A program made the translations under genes and the position numbers. From Eumeta japonica (Eukaryota > Arthropoda > Insecta > Lepidoptera > Psychidae): a stretch of DNA of 64,000 bases. The notes beneath the pieces are model-generated. The model did not search any database and was not told where the DNA came from. It was given only the letters and a program-made list of their open reading frames with translations. The stretch is taken from assembly GCA_005406025.1 (NCBI GenBank), contig BGZK01001447.1:62001-126000 (forward strand), read 5' to 3'. How positions within the stretch are numbered: position 1 is the stretch's first letter; each line of letters begins with the position of its first letter. Positions 1-12,821 of this stretch are shown piece by piece.

Positions 1-3000
1 AAATTACCACCCAATCTCTCTATTTTTTGCCCAATGCAATAAGAATCTTTTCATTCTAACTAAATTTTTGGAACAGACTTTCGATTTTCGACACGGAACT
101 TCGATTTTCTATAGAAATCAGTGGAAGAGCGGGTCCCTCTCAAAAATATTTTAATTAATAAATTATATCTTATGTTAAAAAAAATATTTGAAATACAAAA
201 AAATCTCGACTGTATAAAAGCAACCTAAAAAGATGGAAAAAAGATGACATAAAAAAACCATTCAATCAAATATTACAAACATTAAAAAAATGATATATAT
301 CGTACATACAAAGGTTAATAAATTATGTTTATTGTAACAATATTATGCAACCATCAAAAAAAGATTGTCACTCAATAGAAAAGTAGCAGCGGTGTCCGCC
401 GGGGCGCCCCGCGCGGCGGCGGTCAGTCGCATCGCAGGCATCGAGACCAAACAATCAGTACATACAATTTGTAGTCGAAGATGTACAAGTAGCAAAAGTC
501 GCAGTGAGTAAGGGTCTGTCAGGCGAGAAACATGCCCTCGGGCCGAGTGGTCCTGGGATCTCAAAACGTAGTCTTAGCAATTGAAAATGTGTATAAGACT
601 TAAAGGAAAAGATTTTAAAAATTCATTATTGTATTACTTGGAAACTGTTTTCTTCGTGAGTTGTGCAAAATGTTCAGTGTGAATCGAGCATGATTCAATT
701 AAGATATTAAATGGGCATGCGGTAAAACGGCATGACGCGGCCAAATTCCATTATATTAAAGACTAATTCCATTAACGCCTGAACTATTAATTTTCATGCA
801 AACATATTTTTATTTACAGTCCAGCTTATGTAAAAAGCCGCTGCAATGTCTTTTTATATGGTGATTCCCGAAATTCACACGGACCAAAAAAGGCTTAGAT
901 GTAGATGAAGAATTCTGAATGGTGGAATGATTATATTGTCACATCTTGATATCAGCGTAATGACGAACAGTAGCAGAATAGGTATGAGAGGTCGGCGACT
1001 GTGAACGCCTTACCACAAACACCACAGGTGGCGGTCGGAAAACATCCAGTTGAGAAAGAGATGTCATAATAGGAGAAATCAATAAGTTGAATACTTTGAC
1101 ATAACATATTTAATTTGTCCTACACCATTAATAAATATTTTTACAGTCGTGAAAATCTAACTGTCACATAATCCGAAACAAAGGAAATCATATATATTTG
1201 TATGTGTTTACATGTAATTAATAAGGATTGTTGTAGGTTGACGGTAGAAGAGAAACAAGCGAGTTATCTAACATTAACTGCATACTACATACTGCGTCTA
1301 TTCGTGTTTTATTAGGATTGTCACAGATTATCCGTATTTTAAGATGAGGACGAGACCCAACCCTACGACGTTTCGATCGCCATCCGGGAAACAATTCAGT
1401 AGTTATAAATCGAATACTGAATTCATCAACGGAGTACTTGAATACAGTCACTGTTTATTTCGTATTTTATAGGGGCGGAGATAGCTTTTTAAAGTAGAGA
1501 GGTTGTTAAGCCATAAAACAAGTATTTAAATGTGTGTTTATTTGTATTGAATTAAATCTGTAATATCTGTCATTATATTACAAAGTCATGACTGATTTTG
1601 TTAGCACTATTTTTAAATTTCCCAGTAGACAACTCTCCTAAAATAGAATATCATTAATAAATAGTTCCACTTTGTTAATAGCATTTCTAATAAGCTTATT
1701 ATAATATTGAGGTTTTAAATAGTTGATGCATAGTATCAGATTTAGAAGTAAATGATGATTGATGGGTACACATATTAATACTTAATTACTTTTACAAAAG
1801 TTACAGAAAATAAGGAAAAAATTGTACACCTAAAAACTTAGTTATTAATAAAAACAAAAACTAAACGAAAGGCGACTTATTTTAAGTTAATTAATTAAGT
1901 CTGTTTCAATCTTGCTAATATTTACAGGTTTTCGTTCGAACCAGTTTAATTAATAGGTCTTTGACCGTCGATTCGTTTCTTAGTTTTGCACGAGGCTAAG
2001 GCGTACTAGTAAATCAGTACTCGGTCTTATTAAGGGTTTAAAAATCACATGTCAAATTTGACATTCATTATGTAGACCAATTTCTAAACCACTGTTAAAT
2101 ATCCTCTTCTTATGTTTAACTATTATACCAACGACTAAACGAGGCTTAAACACCGTTTCAAAATTAAACAAGGTTTCTGAAGAGATTTTTTACGTAAACT
2201 TGCGTTAAACTATTGCTTCAGAATGTTTTAAAGTTAGACTAACGACTCTGAATGAGACAGTAAGTTTGCACCGATACCTTTAATAACTGTCTGAACCAAT
2301 CCGAGCGTCGAATCTATAAAAATATCGTTTCGTAGCTTCGAAAAGCACCGACGGACGTTTCGTAACTCACGACGCCGCAGAAAGGTTAAGTTTCGATTCG
2401 CGGGTACTTCCATTTTATGTCTACCACTTCCAACTTCGTCTATCGGTTTTAACTAAAATAGGAACTTCACGCGCACTCGGATGTCGTCGCAGCGGGAATT
2501 CGCGTGACGGACGACGGGGCTTCGTTCGGCCTCGTGCACTGTGCCAAAGTTTTTTTATGTAAAAAGTAAACTTTCTTCGACCGCAGCGATCTAAGTGCGG
2601 TATTCGTGTAGAGGACGTTTAGTCTGCAAAAGGCAGACCGTTTGAGTGCTCGTCGTCTAACAAGTAGGAGTCGTAAGAACGGATTGAAAAATCGATTCAG
2701 ATTGAGGAAAAAATCATACGATTGGATATTTCAATTATAGGAATATGCACTTCGTCCCTACCTCGAATAAATGAAAAAATAGCTAAAAGATCTAAGTACA
2801 GAATAATTTAACACGCCGGTTTGATGAAGGGAATCGAAGCGTTTTCATCAGCGTCGCCATCGACGACTCACGGCAGTTCCTTTGGACGTAAGCCGTTCCT
2901 TGGGGATGTTCTGTCATTTAGTAGATATGACTTAATCTCGACACTGGGCAGCTCACCCGGCCACAATAAGCTGTCGGCTATCGCCACACCCATTGTCATA

Positions 3001-4794
3001 CACTTTAGGTTTAGTTATAATCTTTTGGTCATCTTTTAGATTGTTCAGTTTTTACGTCTAACGCCGCGTGGAGTCCTTGGCGTCGCGTTGCAAAATTCTG
3101 ATATTCAGGTAATCGATGTTACTTAATATAGTGAATTAAATGGTTACCGCCTGCTACTTACTACAATAAACCAATTTAATTTTTTGGGTTATGTACACGT
3201 TAGAGTAGGGTATTGCTAAGGCTAAGGTATAATTAAGGCTCCTTTGTCTGTCCGTCCCTCGGTTTGTTCGCCCACCTGTCACAGGCTTGTATCTTTTTTA
3301 CCGTGATAGGTGTGCCCTTGAATTTTTTATAGAGAATGTATTATTATACCCGCCATAATAAGAAATAATAAAAATAAAATAAAAAATTGAAAGAGGTCCC
3401 CATACAAGAAACGTATGTTCTTCGGCGTTTTTTGCTAGAATTTAATAATGGCAATACATAATTTTTTTTATTATATTTATAACTATAATGTATGCATTTA
3501 AGTAAAACAACAAATAATAAAAACCAGTTGTCGGAGTCACGCTATTTAGTTCCTGCGCCTACTACATAACAAATCTTTACAAATTATCGCAACTGCTCCA
3601 TAGCATCTCTCATCTTTTATTAAAATATTGTTAAAAATTATCTATTGTTAAATAATATACAGTACGGAACTCTTCGTGTGCGAGTCTGACTCACACTTGG
3701 TCGGTTTTCAATATTCACTCATCTTTTGTTATGCTGCTTCCTATCATTTGTGTAAAGATAGAGAGATACTGCGCGATGTTCTATGTACAACAAAATAGAA
3801 ACAAAATATACGTGAATTGTAGGAGAAACGTAAAAAATTGATAAACATATAAGTGTATTCATAAAGAACACGTGTTTTTTTAATTAATTCCAACAAAAAT
3901 ATCAATGAGACGGCTTCAGTTACAATTATTTGGACTGAGTTATTTATAAACAAAAATATTTGGTTGACGTTTGTTCCACTGTCAATGAAAACTACAGATA
4001 ATTTTATTAAGAATTTATTATTAACTAAATTTTCGCGTTTTAGCACTGGGCATGAGCTATTTAATTTACAATCATAAACGATTTCACGACCCATGCCCCG
4101 GTTCAAAATTTATTTCTGACCCATGACTAAGTGGTACTAAATAGTATTCGAATTCCATAACCGAATACCATTTCTGATATAAACCTATGATATGTAGATT
4201 TACGCTGTGTGATGTATTTTATCTGTCCCACTAAATTCGTGGCATATACATAACCGTACCACGATTAGCGAATCGTAAAGACTAGACGCAACGTAAATCT
4301 ATATACTTGACGATTATGCGCAGTTTACGACAAAGCGATCTATACGGCATCGCGTTTCGAAGGTCAGTAATTCTATTATTGATGCCCGGTGAGTATTTGT
4401 GTGTGTGTATGTGTATAAAAGAAACCAAGCGCGACCCAGAATCGGACGTTGAAGGTTTCGTTATATCTCCCAAAGACTTACGAATTTATTCCGGTAAAAC
4501 AGGGACAAAATAATACATGCTGTTATATAGTACAAAATATGGAGGATTGAAAAGTAATTACAGACAATTCATTGACCTCGATCAGTTACTTTATATCAAA
4601 TCTAACTTTTTTTGCGGGTTCGTCCGTATCGATAAAGAACGCACTTGCCTTACCTAATTAACATCTAAGCAACCGAGCATTGCTCAGCATATTACAGCGG
4701 TTTACTATGGGAATATGATAACTTGCCATAGAAAATAAAAGTTCCTGAAATTTATTTTCGTACAACCTAATAAACAAAATACAGTTATGTATTT
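1..4794. other. Gene-poor intergenic DNA
   Basis: AT-rich, with a GC-richer patch at 2330-2660. Apart from the short repeat at 3243-3712 I see no exon with splice borders or recognisable product. If Naam extends this way, any exon here went unrecognised. Confidence 0.5.
3243..3712 (+). repeat. Lepidopteran short repeat ending in the 'cttggtcggttt' tail
   Basis: It begins 'tgtctgtccgtccctcgg', has 'accgtgatag' and 'cccatacaagaaacg', and ends 'acggaactcttcgtgtgcg', 'agtctgactcacacttggtc', ggttt. The end forms a short hairpin (gtgcgagtc/gactcacac). This order is typical of a repeat widespread in lepidopteran genomes, probably a LINE-derived SINE. Confidence 0.65.
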
Positions 4795-4985
4795 TATGTA
4801 TGTAGCACCATGTGCAGTCTATGTCATGTAGCGCCATTTACTGTTGAGAAACAATAACATAACAACAACGTACTCACTTCGAGCCCCCAGAAATGGTGCT
4901 AAATACAAAATGTCTTTTTTCTTATTCAATTTTTCCTAAAGTCTTAGGTATAGACACATTAGAAAAGCAAATAAGAATATAAAAA
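4795..4985 (+). repeat. Dispersed repeat, copy A
   Basis: It shares 'cagtctatgt', 'caataacatagcaacaa' and 'atggygctaaat' blocks, in order, with 58955-59140. It is followed 60 bases later by MITE copy 1. Confidence 0.6.
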
Positions 4986-5043
4986 TTTTCATCGTGATCG
5001 GTAGGGCCGTATACTAGATCGTCGTGGTCGTCAGGTAAACGTA

Positions 5044-5164
5044 CAGCACGACGCGCGATTTACGCTCCCCGATCATTTCTTGTTCACCCCCGCGTTTCTA
5101 TATTACGCCACTGCGACGCTTTCGTGACTACCTTCACAGCGGCAGAGTATCGTGCGTTGTACTG
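5044..5164 (+). mobile_element. MITE copy 1 (internally deleted)
   Basis: It starts cagcacgacgcg and ends gcgttgtactg, matching the terminal inverted repeats of the 62-kb copy. The middle matches copy 2 ('ctccccga', 'cccccgcgttt', 'tacgccactg'). About 50 bases after the left end are missing relative to copy 2. Confidence 0.6.
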
Positions 5165-8100
5165 CACACAAGTATAGCTCGTTTAATGGTATAGGATGTA
5201 CATAACGAACTAATTCCCAGTCCAGTTTTCTTTCCAGTCTCGTTCTCGATCTGAATCCGCTCTCTTTGCTCTTATTCATTAGTATAAACAGTGGAAAACC
5301 ACTCCAAAGTGTGTTATCGTCAAAAATTGCAGCGAAAACTTTTTCTTGTGATTTCTTGTCGAAATATCCACCCGACATCACGACTGTAAGCACCATTGAG
5401 ACTAAATGAAAATAACTGCCGTATCGCTGCGTGCGCCGACTCCTCATTGCTACGGACTAAGTTCATTTGTCATTTTGGCATACGTTTAGTATGCTATACA
5501 TATACTATCTTATGGAATCGTTCATCCGTCTTTCCGCAATTATTCATAATTTTCTTTAGAACAACTTTGCCAAAGAAACCATAGTCATTGAAATAGCCGT
5601 TCCTGAGAAAAATAGGTTAAAACGTGAACGTGTAATCTCATGAGTTACATCCTTAGGTTATGTGTGTACGATGTACGCAGAAGCCCGTACGCAGGCGTCA
5701 ATGAATAGTGGCGCATCGACGCACTGCGGGCGACCGCGCGCGGTCAACGACCGGACGTGCGGCTTTAGAGGTTTAGGTATTTTGTTAAGTGTTACGTTTA
5801 CGATATTGGCGTTTTTGGAACTAAGATTGTGTGCGATTAATGTTTGACTGTTTAATAACAATGCCTTTCATTGCTATCGAACATCCAAACAAGATTTATT
5901 GTGGGGGAATTTGCAGACGTGACATTGCTGCCTCTGCCTGCGAGTCCATAAGTTGCGTGAGGTATCGTTTACGCGATAATTTGCCTTTTTTATTTAAAGG
6001 TGAATGGAATACATGTGGAAAATCAGAGATTAATGTAATAATATTTTCGGCGATCTTTACACCCTCCCACGCGCCGCGCGCTGCGCAGCGGTGTCTGACT
6101 GAGTAGGGTTTTCTCTTTATTTATTTATAAACATATTTTCAATGACATATTTTTGTTACAGTTACTTTAGCAAAGTTGTTCTAAAAAAGGAGGAGATTAT
6201 GATTATTTGTGGGAAAGATGCATGATCAATTCCATTCTGTATAGTGTTTTTAGGTGTCATGTTTTTCTTTCGGATTCTGTGTCGCCCAGTCTGCCAGCTG
6301 CGAGTGACTCAGTCGAATTATGCGTGGTCGCCCGGTCTGCCAGCTGCGGGTCACTCAGTCGCGTCTATGCGTGAATCCGTTTTATCAAAACATTAATAAT
6401 GGACATAGAAGACATGGAATTTTAATCTGTAATTAAGTTAAATTAAGTCGCCACTTATATGTTTCGAAACTGCGAAGACATAGAAAAGTAAAAAAAATGT
6501 TGTTGGTTCGGTTATAGAACTGTCTGAGCGATGCCTGATCAAACAAGCCCCTAAGGTGCTTAAACGAAGGATATATATTTTTTTTATAACAATGACAGTG
6601 GTTTAGATAAAAAGCGTGCAAAAATAGTAAAGAATGCATCAACACATATATCGTGATTAACGTAGCCAAATAACTTCGAGTGCGTACAATATCAGTTAGT
6701 ATCGCGAAAATTGAGCTACTCAATAATATGATATGATAAATGAGTATATGAAAAATATAAGACAATGTAATAAACTCACGGCCATAGCTGCACCCGCGTG
6801 GACAAATAAAATGAATTCTTTCATTTTATCGAGCGATTTCTCTTTTAATTATGAACCCGATTCCAGTCCTGTTCTCGATTTTACCAGATCTGGTTACCGT
6901 TTCCCTGTTCTGGTTCCGATCTCATCAGCAATTCTAGTTCTAGTCCGATTCTTGATTCTGATTCGTGATCAGAATCGAGATTCGAGTGGGCGGTCCCCTA
7001 TCATCACGATCGCAACCCCGATCTTGATTTTAAGTCTAATAAATCAGACTACGTTTACCAAATAATTAAAATTAAGCTTATTAGAAATTAATAATTTGAT
7101 TATTGTATATAAACACTATGCTTAATATGTATATTTGAGCATCATGTTATAACTTTAATTCATTTTTAACATAAAAATATTATCGCGGCTTAAATGGTAA
7201 AAGGTTATATATCGTATAGCTGATTTTGTTTTAGATCTAACTGACGACTGATACTTTGTCTGCTAAAGGATCTAGGGATCTAAGTTTATTTTTGTCTCGA
7301 TTTACAAATTGTGAGAGCGCTAATATTTTATAAAAATAATGTATGTATAGCCTTTGGCTATTATTTAGGGATAATATAGCTTAGTGTAGCTTTTGATTAG
7401 GGACAGAATTATACAACCTCCCCCCTCCGTCCCAATCCCTAAAATGAAGACTAAATTAAAGTCGTCAGTCGACTCAACCGCGATCAGGATTCGAATTCGG
7501 TACCTTCAGGCGAAGGCGATATTGCAAAGAATACTTGAGAGTGCTTCACGATGGAAAATTTTTTTTCGCCTCTTGTCAACAACGATTTCTATCACTGTAC
7601 TCTCGTTAATACACAGAACTGAGAAATTTTTCAAGTCATTATTGTACAAATAATTTAATGATTCACTGCGTCAGCTTCAAAACATGATTTAATGTAACAG
7701 AAGCAGAAAAAACAACAAAGTACTAGTTTAGAAAGCTGCCTCGTCGCTTGAAACTTACGACGTTTGATACTGACACAGGATAACTCGTGAAAAGATCCAT
7801 TAATTAATTAGTCTTTTTTTTACTAACTTTAGAATTACAGCAAGTAGTTTCCCATTAAAAAAAGGGTTGTCTAATTCGGTGTCGTTTAGTTATAATTTAT
7901 AAAACATAATTTTTGAGGCGACAGTAGTGGCACCACTGAGCTCATCAAACGGGTCAAAAATATTGTAATAGCATTCGGCGCTTGAAGACGTCACTGTAAG
8001 TTATTTTATTATCAGTTGTTTATTGTTTAAACAATATTTGTTTTTGCTCCCCTTCCCCGTATCAGTTTGCGAGTCAACAACAGAATTTGATTCTTATCAA

Positions 8101-9974
8101 TAATTGTATGAGCATTATGGAGCGTGCACTTTAGAAATATTGTTATTTGTAATAATACATTTTTGATGAAAACTTGGTTCATTAGCAGAAAATTTTACGA
8201 AATTCTTACGGATACGCACTTAATTGGATGATTAAATTCGACGCGGGGATATTTTTATAAACATATCCAATTCGGTTGCGGTTTTCGTTATACGGATTCG
8301 AGTACGGGGGTAGTATTAAAATTAGGATCGGAACCGAAAATTGAAATTCGTCTGTTATTTTAATTAAGTACGGGCGACGACGCGAGAGGCCGCTAGAGAA
8401 GGGACAAAATCGTAAACGAAAAACGCGTCATCGCCCCCTTGTCCGATTCGTTCGGCGCCCATGCACGAGTCTGGCCACACACGCTATTGATCAAGCGCGC
8501 CATAGAGATCGATCGACACCACGTCGCGATACACGTATGCGGGACGATATCTCTGACTTTGATAAGTAGGTATCTTGTATTTTGTTTCAATTTTCTTATG
8601 TATACATACAGACAATACATGGGTGCTAAGTCCTTAAGCGATTATTGTGTTTTTTAATAGTTTTATCATTTGAACCCTGTCGCAAGCTCATTTTTTTTTT
8701 CGATTTCAATTTAAATTTGTACTTAAATACTTTTATATTTATACCCAGTTATAACCAAACTAAGAATATGCTAAAATCCTATTGCTCTAAACTTGTTTTA
8801 GACAATTAGGAATGTATATTTTCGCGATGTTTCTCCATCGGCACTACCGTCTACATCTTGTAGTCTTTTTTACACACACGTTACTAATGCTAACAAAACA
8901 GGCTCAACAATTTTGTATAAAATATAATGGAGATTGTTTTTATTAAACCTTTAATTTCATATGAAAAATTCGAAAGAGCTAAGTCAACTATGATAGTGTA
9001 GTTAATTTAAGGTACTTGGTGTAATACGGATGGTCTTTTTGGAGGTAGATCTACTTGATAAAAATCTGTGCAGCCTTCTCTGGATTGTAAGTTCTCCAAA
9101 CTTTTTGGACTTACAAAATTGCAACAGTTTATATATTTAATTATAACATGCGGCTTCCGCATCATCTATCTCGAGGACTTGATTACCAGCATTTTCTTTA
9201 AAGGCTTTTCGAAATTATGATTTCTGTTAATTTACCCTCATGGATATATCTGTACACATGTATAACATTACATGTCCCCATTGACTATTTAATCAACGTT
9301 CACGTGAAATCACTGGACCAAACAATTCAAATTTTGGCAATGTATAAATGATGGTGTAAAGTTTGTATAAGAGTACAGTTAATTTTTAAGTTCAAATCAT
9401 AAAACTCGATGTTTTAACTCTCTGTTATACAAATAAAGAAATCGAATTGAACCTTTTATGAAAATCCCATCCTTGAAAAGGTTTGTTTCCATCCTTGGAA
9501 TTTTTTTTCCTACAGCTATATATGTTTAAAAGTTGATACTTACACCAAATAAAAAAAATATTTAATATTAGTCTTCAGCCATTAGGTAAAATGTTTTCCT
9601 TCATCTTTTACAATGCACTTTTTTGCTGTCAATTCCAGCACCACTACCGCCTTGCTCGGGCTCCGCTGCTGTTCCCGACTTCGATGCCGCTGACGCTTTT
9701 GATTCTAATTCCGGTTCCGCTCGCAGTTTCGTCCCGGTCCCGTTTTCGATTTCTCCCCGATTTTCAATAAGTCGAACGCGACGTGATCAGAAGGTACATA
9801 GATTTTTTTTTCCTTATTAAATTCGATATTTCGTATTTGATAGTTCGTATTGTGACCTCTATAAGCCTCAATTTTTAAATGAGGACAAATTTTTCCTGAC
9901 ATCCGATTTAAATGAAATAGTATCCGTTTAACAATTTCAGACATACACGCGAACAGACAGACAAAAATTTAATC
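5165..9974. other. Gene-poor DNA with GC patches and pyrimidine-rich tracts
   Basis: GC-richer patches at 5690-5770 and 8370-8540. Degenerate tracts built of 'ccgattc', 'gttccg', 'gttctag' words at 6840-7060, 7390-7520 and 9640-9790 create open frames without protein-like content. No gene seen. Confidence 0.5.
6281..6373 (+). repeat. Two tandem 46-bp units
   Basis: Units start at 6281 and 6327 with 'gtcgccc' and share 'tctgccagctgcg' and 'cactcagtcg' or 'gactcagtcg', each ending 'tatgcgtg'. Few mismatches, so the duplication is fairly recent. Confidence 0.85.
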
Positions 9975-10860
9975 AATTCCGGCCGTTTTTTCTCTACTTC
10001 TTGTTCGAGTCTCATCAGATGTTGTAAAGATCCGAATTGATGGTTTTGCCCGGCTGTAAAGTCATAATGAATAATGCCCTTCCAATCTCTCCATACACAT
10101 AGCATCAACTTATTGCGAGTTAACCCGGGTTTTACTAGTCCTCTTACTATATCGATTCAATGCTCAGCTCAGTGAATCTTCTGATAAGCAGTGTTGTGTG
10201 TACCGGGCCGCCGGACACTTTTCTGTCTTATTAATAGCTTTGACCGAACCCGTACTTCTGGAAAACACGACATACCAACTTGTTTTCATTGCACGTATAT
10301 ATTTTTCACAATGGTTGGCGTTGGATAGCCTTTATGAACCCATATCCCATGTCCCTGACGTGTAAACAGATCATAAAATGAAATGTACGTTTCATTACCT
10401 TTTACAATTTTAGATACTATACGGTGACTGTCCTTATTTAATAACTTTAACGTCTGTCGGCTCATCCTTACGCGCTCGGATTTCTGATGTTGTATAAGAT
10501 GACATGAAACCCAACGAGAAATAATCTTTTTCATTTTTAATTCATCACGCAAAGTCTTATACACCGCTACGATTTCAACCCCAAAAGTACTCCCAATTCC
10601 CAATCTCAAGGTAGGTGCATCAATTGGCATCTTTTATTATTTTACGGATGCGGGCGACATTATCCGGAGCGACCGTTAAAACAGGCCTTCTCGTATGTTC
10701 TTCATTTTGAAGTAAATTGCGTTCATTACGAAATTCTCAAAAGCGTGGCTCGAGATGACGCTTTATTAATAAACGCTGACTGTAACCGCTGCATACATCG
10801 CTCTTCGGATAGACCAACCATAAAATCATAGTATGTCATAGCCCGTCAGTGTTCACGTGT
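9975..10860 (-). mobile_element. Decayed, truncated mariner transposase
   Basis: Minus-strand frames show mariner landmarks in order: RPVLTVAPDNVARIRKII (helix-turn-helix linker), then KMKKIISRWVSCHL, KIVKGNETYISFYD (the GDE motif reads GNE, so the first catalytic Asp is lost), MLCVWRDWKGIIHYD, and QEVEKKRPEL. After that homology stops at about 9975. The DNAPAH-like and third-Asp segments are missing, and the adjoining sequence (about 9800-9985) reads as a repeat tail of the 'gtctgtctgtt' type. In-frame stops and frameshifts are present. It is dead. Confidence 0.75.
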
Positions 10861-11159
10861 CAATTATAATACTTGTTTTACACAAATACACTTTCCGACA
10901 CCCATACTATAAAACGCGGGAATTTACTACTGCGCGCCCTTTTGTAGTGAAGCAGATTTGTACGTATGCGCAATTACAACCACAAGAAACCGCCGTTTAA
11001 CAGTATCTCAATAATTTCAGAGTAACCGCCATACAAAAAACCCTTCTCTTTCCGGAAGCATTTCCCTTAGTGCCACACCAAGTATCGAGGTACTTGGTGT
11101 TGATGTATTGAAAAGCGTTCAATTTCGCGACTATCTTATTTTACGCGACTATTTTATTT

Positions 11160-11207
11160 TCTTATTTTACTGTCTAGAATACTCCAATTCTAGACAGTAA
11201 AATAAGA
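11160..11207. repeat. Perfect 21-bp inverted repeat, 6-base spacer
   Basis: Arms 11160-11180 and 11187-11207 are exact reverse complements. A second inverted repeat of 10 bp lies just upstream (11075-11084 and 11091-11100, acaccaagta/tacttggtgt). Confidence 0.95.
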
Positions 11208-11229
11208 CTAGCTTCTGAAACGCTTGAGC

Positions 11230-11790
11230 TGTTTAAATGAGCATAACAGGATTACAAGCTGAACCATTGCTCTTTACTTTATAAGCCCCATATCCAGTCA
11301 CATTTGGATTACGTTGTCATCTCTGGTTGGGGTACCACAATACAAATTCCTGCCTTTAGACCGCAGCCACATCTAAGCGTCTCGAAGCGTGGGCAACCAT
11401 ACATATACTATCCAGCCAATTCGACCCATACTCTATCACTTATGCTACGGCAAGCGCTCTGAAGAATTATTCAACATCATTTTTTTTGCTGAATAACGTC
11501 ATCGTCCACTCACAGTACATACTAACACCATCATCTTGATAGATGGTATTCTATCGCTGTTAAGCTTCATATGCGGTTTTCAGCCACATATAGTTAAACT
11601 CTGGAATGACGTACTATCAGCTGTATTCCCCATCGATTATGACAAAGGTGTTTTCAAGAAAAGAGTCTATTCCTTTCTAAGGAGCCGACAACGAACTGGT
11701 GAATCCTCTGAAGTTGTGGGTCTCCACAGACAGCAGTGACCACCTAGTCTATGGCAGCTCGTATGCTTGTTTGCCTCTTAAAAAACATAT
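11230..11790 (+). mobile_element. LINE ORF2 C-terminus and 3' UTR
   Basis: The frame from 11536 reads HIVKLWNDVLSAVFPIDYD and GVFKKRVYSFLRSRQRTG, the conserved last segment of a LINE ORF2 (RT-type non-LTR element). Weaker upstream matches are visible after frame shifts. A 3' UTR ending near 'tttgcctcttaaaaaaca' follows at about 11770, with an A-rich end. Confidence 0.6.
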
Positions 11791-11811
11791 TTTAAAAAAT
11801 TATATATTCTA

Positions 11812-11850
11812 TGACCACGCGGGCGAAGCCACAGACGAAAGCAGTTTCTT
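11812..11850 (+). repeat. 'acgcgggcgaagcc' repeat tail
   Basis: A short tail of the same class as 61860-61890, placed directly after the LINE 3' end at 11.2-11.8 kb. It may be that element's own tail or a separate insertion. Confidence 0.4.
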
Positions 11851-12821
11851 ATATTTTCATACACACTCTGTCAATACTTTAATTTCATATCCATAATTTA
11901 TTCATATCATTTACAACCAAAACTGACAATGACTTTTTCTGAATTTTTCCATAGTAAGAAATGTTAATACAAAAATACAGTCATCTGTCTTGGCCAATAC
12001 CTAACAAGGAAAATACTTATATTAATTGTTGACGAGTTATTAGTAAAAGACATATATGAAAAAACAAAGCAAGTATAGGTTGGGTTTGTGTGGTTAGTGT
12101 TAATATTTTTACAAGCCAAAGAATAGTTATTTTCATGTAGTACAAATTGTATTACTAAAAACTATTTAACATCATAGAATTTAGTTCATTAATCTTCCAA
12201 CTACATGTACCTTACTATTATCTGCATTATGATTTTTCTTTTGAATTTCGAATTTATTTTAAATGACAGTTTCAAAGATAAGCTCTGAGAGAGAGGTTAG
12301 GCTTTATAAGCCATTTTTTTTCTTAAAGATGGCATAATATTTTTGAAATTTACAAATTGTTTTTCATTCATGAGATAACCTTATTACTAATTTTCATTTA
12401 TCGACATGAATCTTTAAATATCCTTTGAGAACTATTTGAGTATGGTACATTAAAATTAATAAATGCACTGGTATGTAAGTAAAGTAGTATCTTTTATCAA
12501 CCATGAAGTTTAATAAAACAAAAGATCACCTTTGCCATTATTCTTTTCCCTCTCCTACAATTTTAACTACTCCATAAATTTCTATAAGTACTTTTCACAT
12601 GTTATTTATTTCTATCATCTGTGATTTTTTTTTATATTAACATAAACGAAATAGACAAGATTTAATTTTATATGATAAAATAAATTACTGTCAAAAAAGA
12701 CACTGACAACATTTTAATAACACTTCGAAAATTCTAATTGCTGCCTTTCAAAATTAAATTAATTTTTAGTAACATAAATTTTAGATTCCATTCATAATTG
12801 TAGCTTTATTTGTGTACTCAC

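Noticed and set aside
960..1045. Minus-strand CGVCGKAF, looking like half a C2H2 zinc finger
   Set aside because: The second half has no His pair, the frame is short, and there are no repeats of the finger or splice context.
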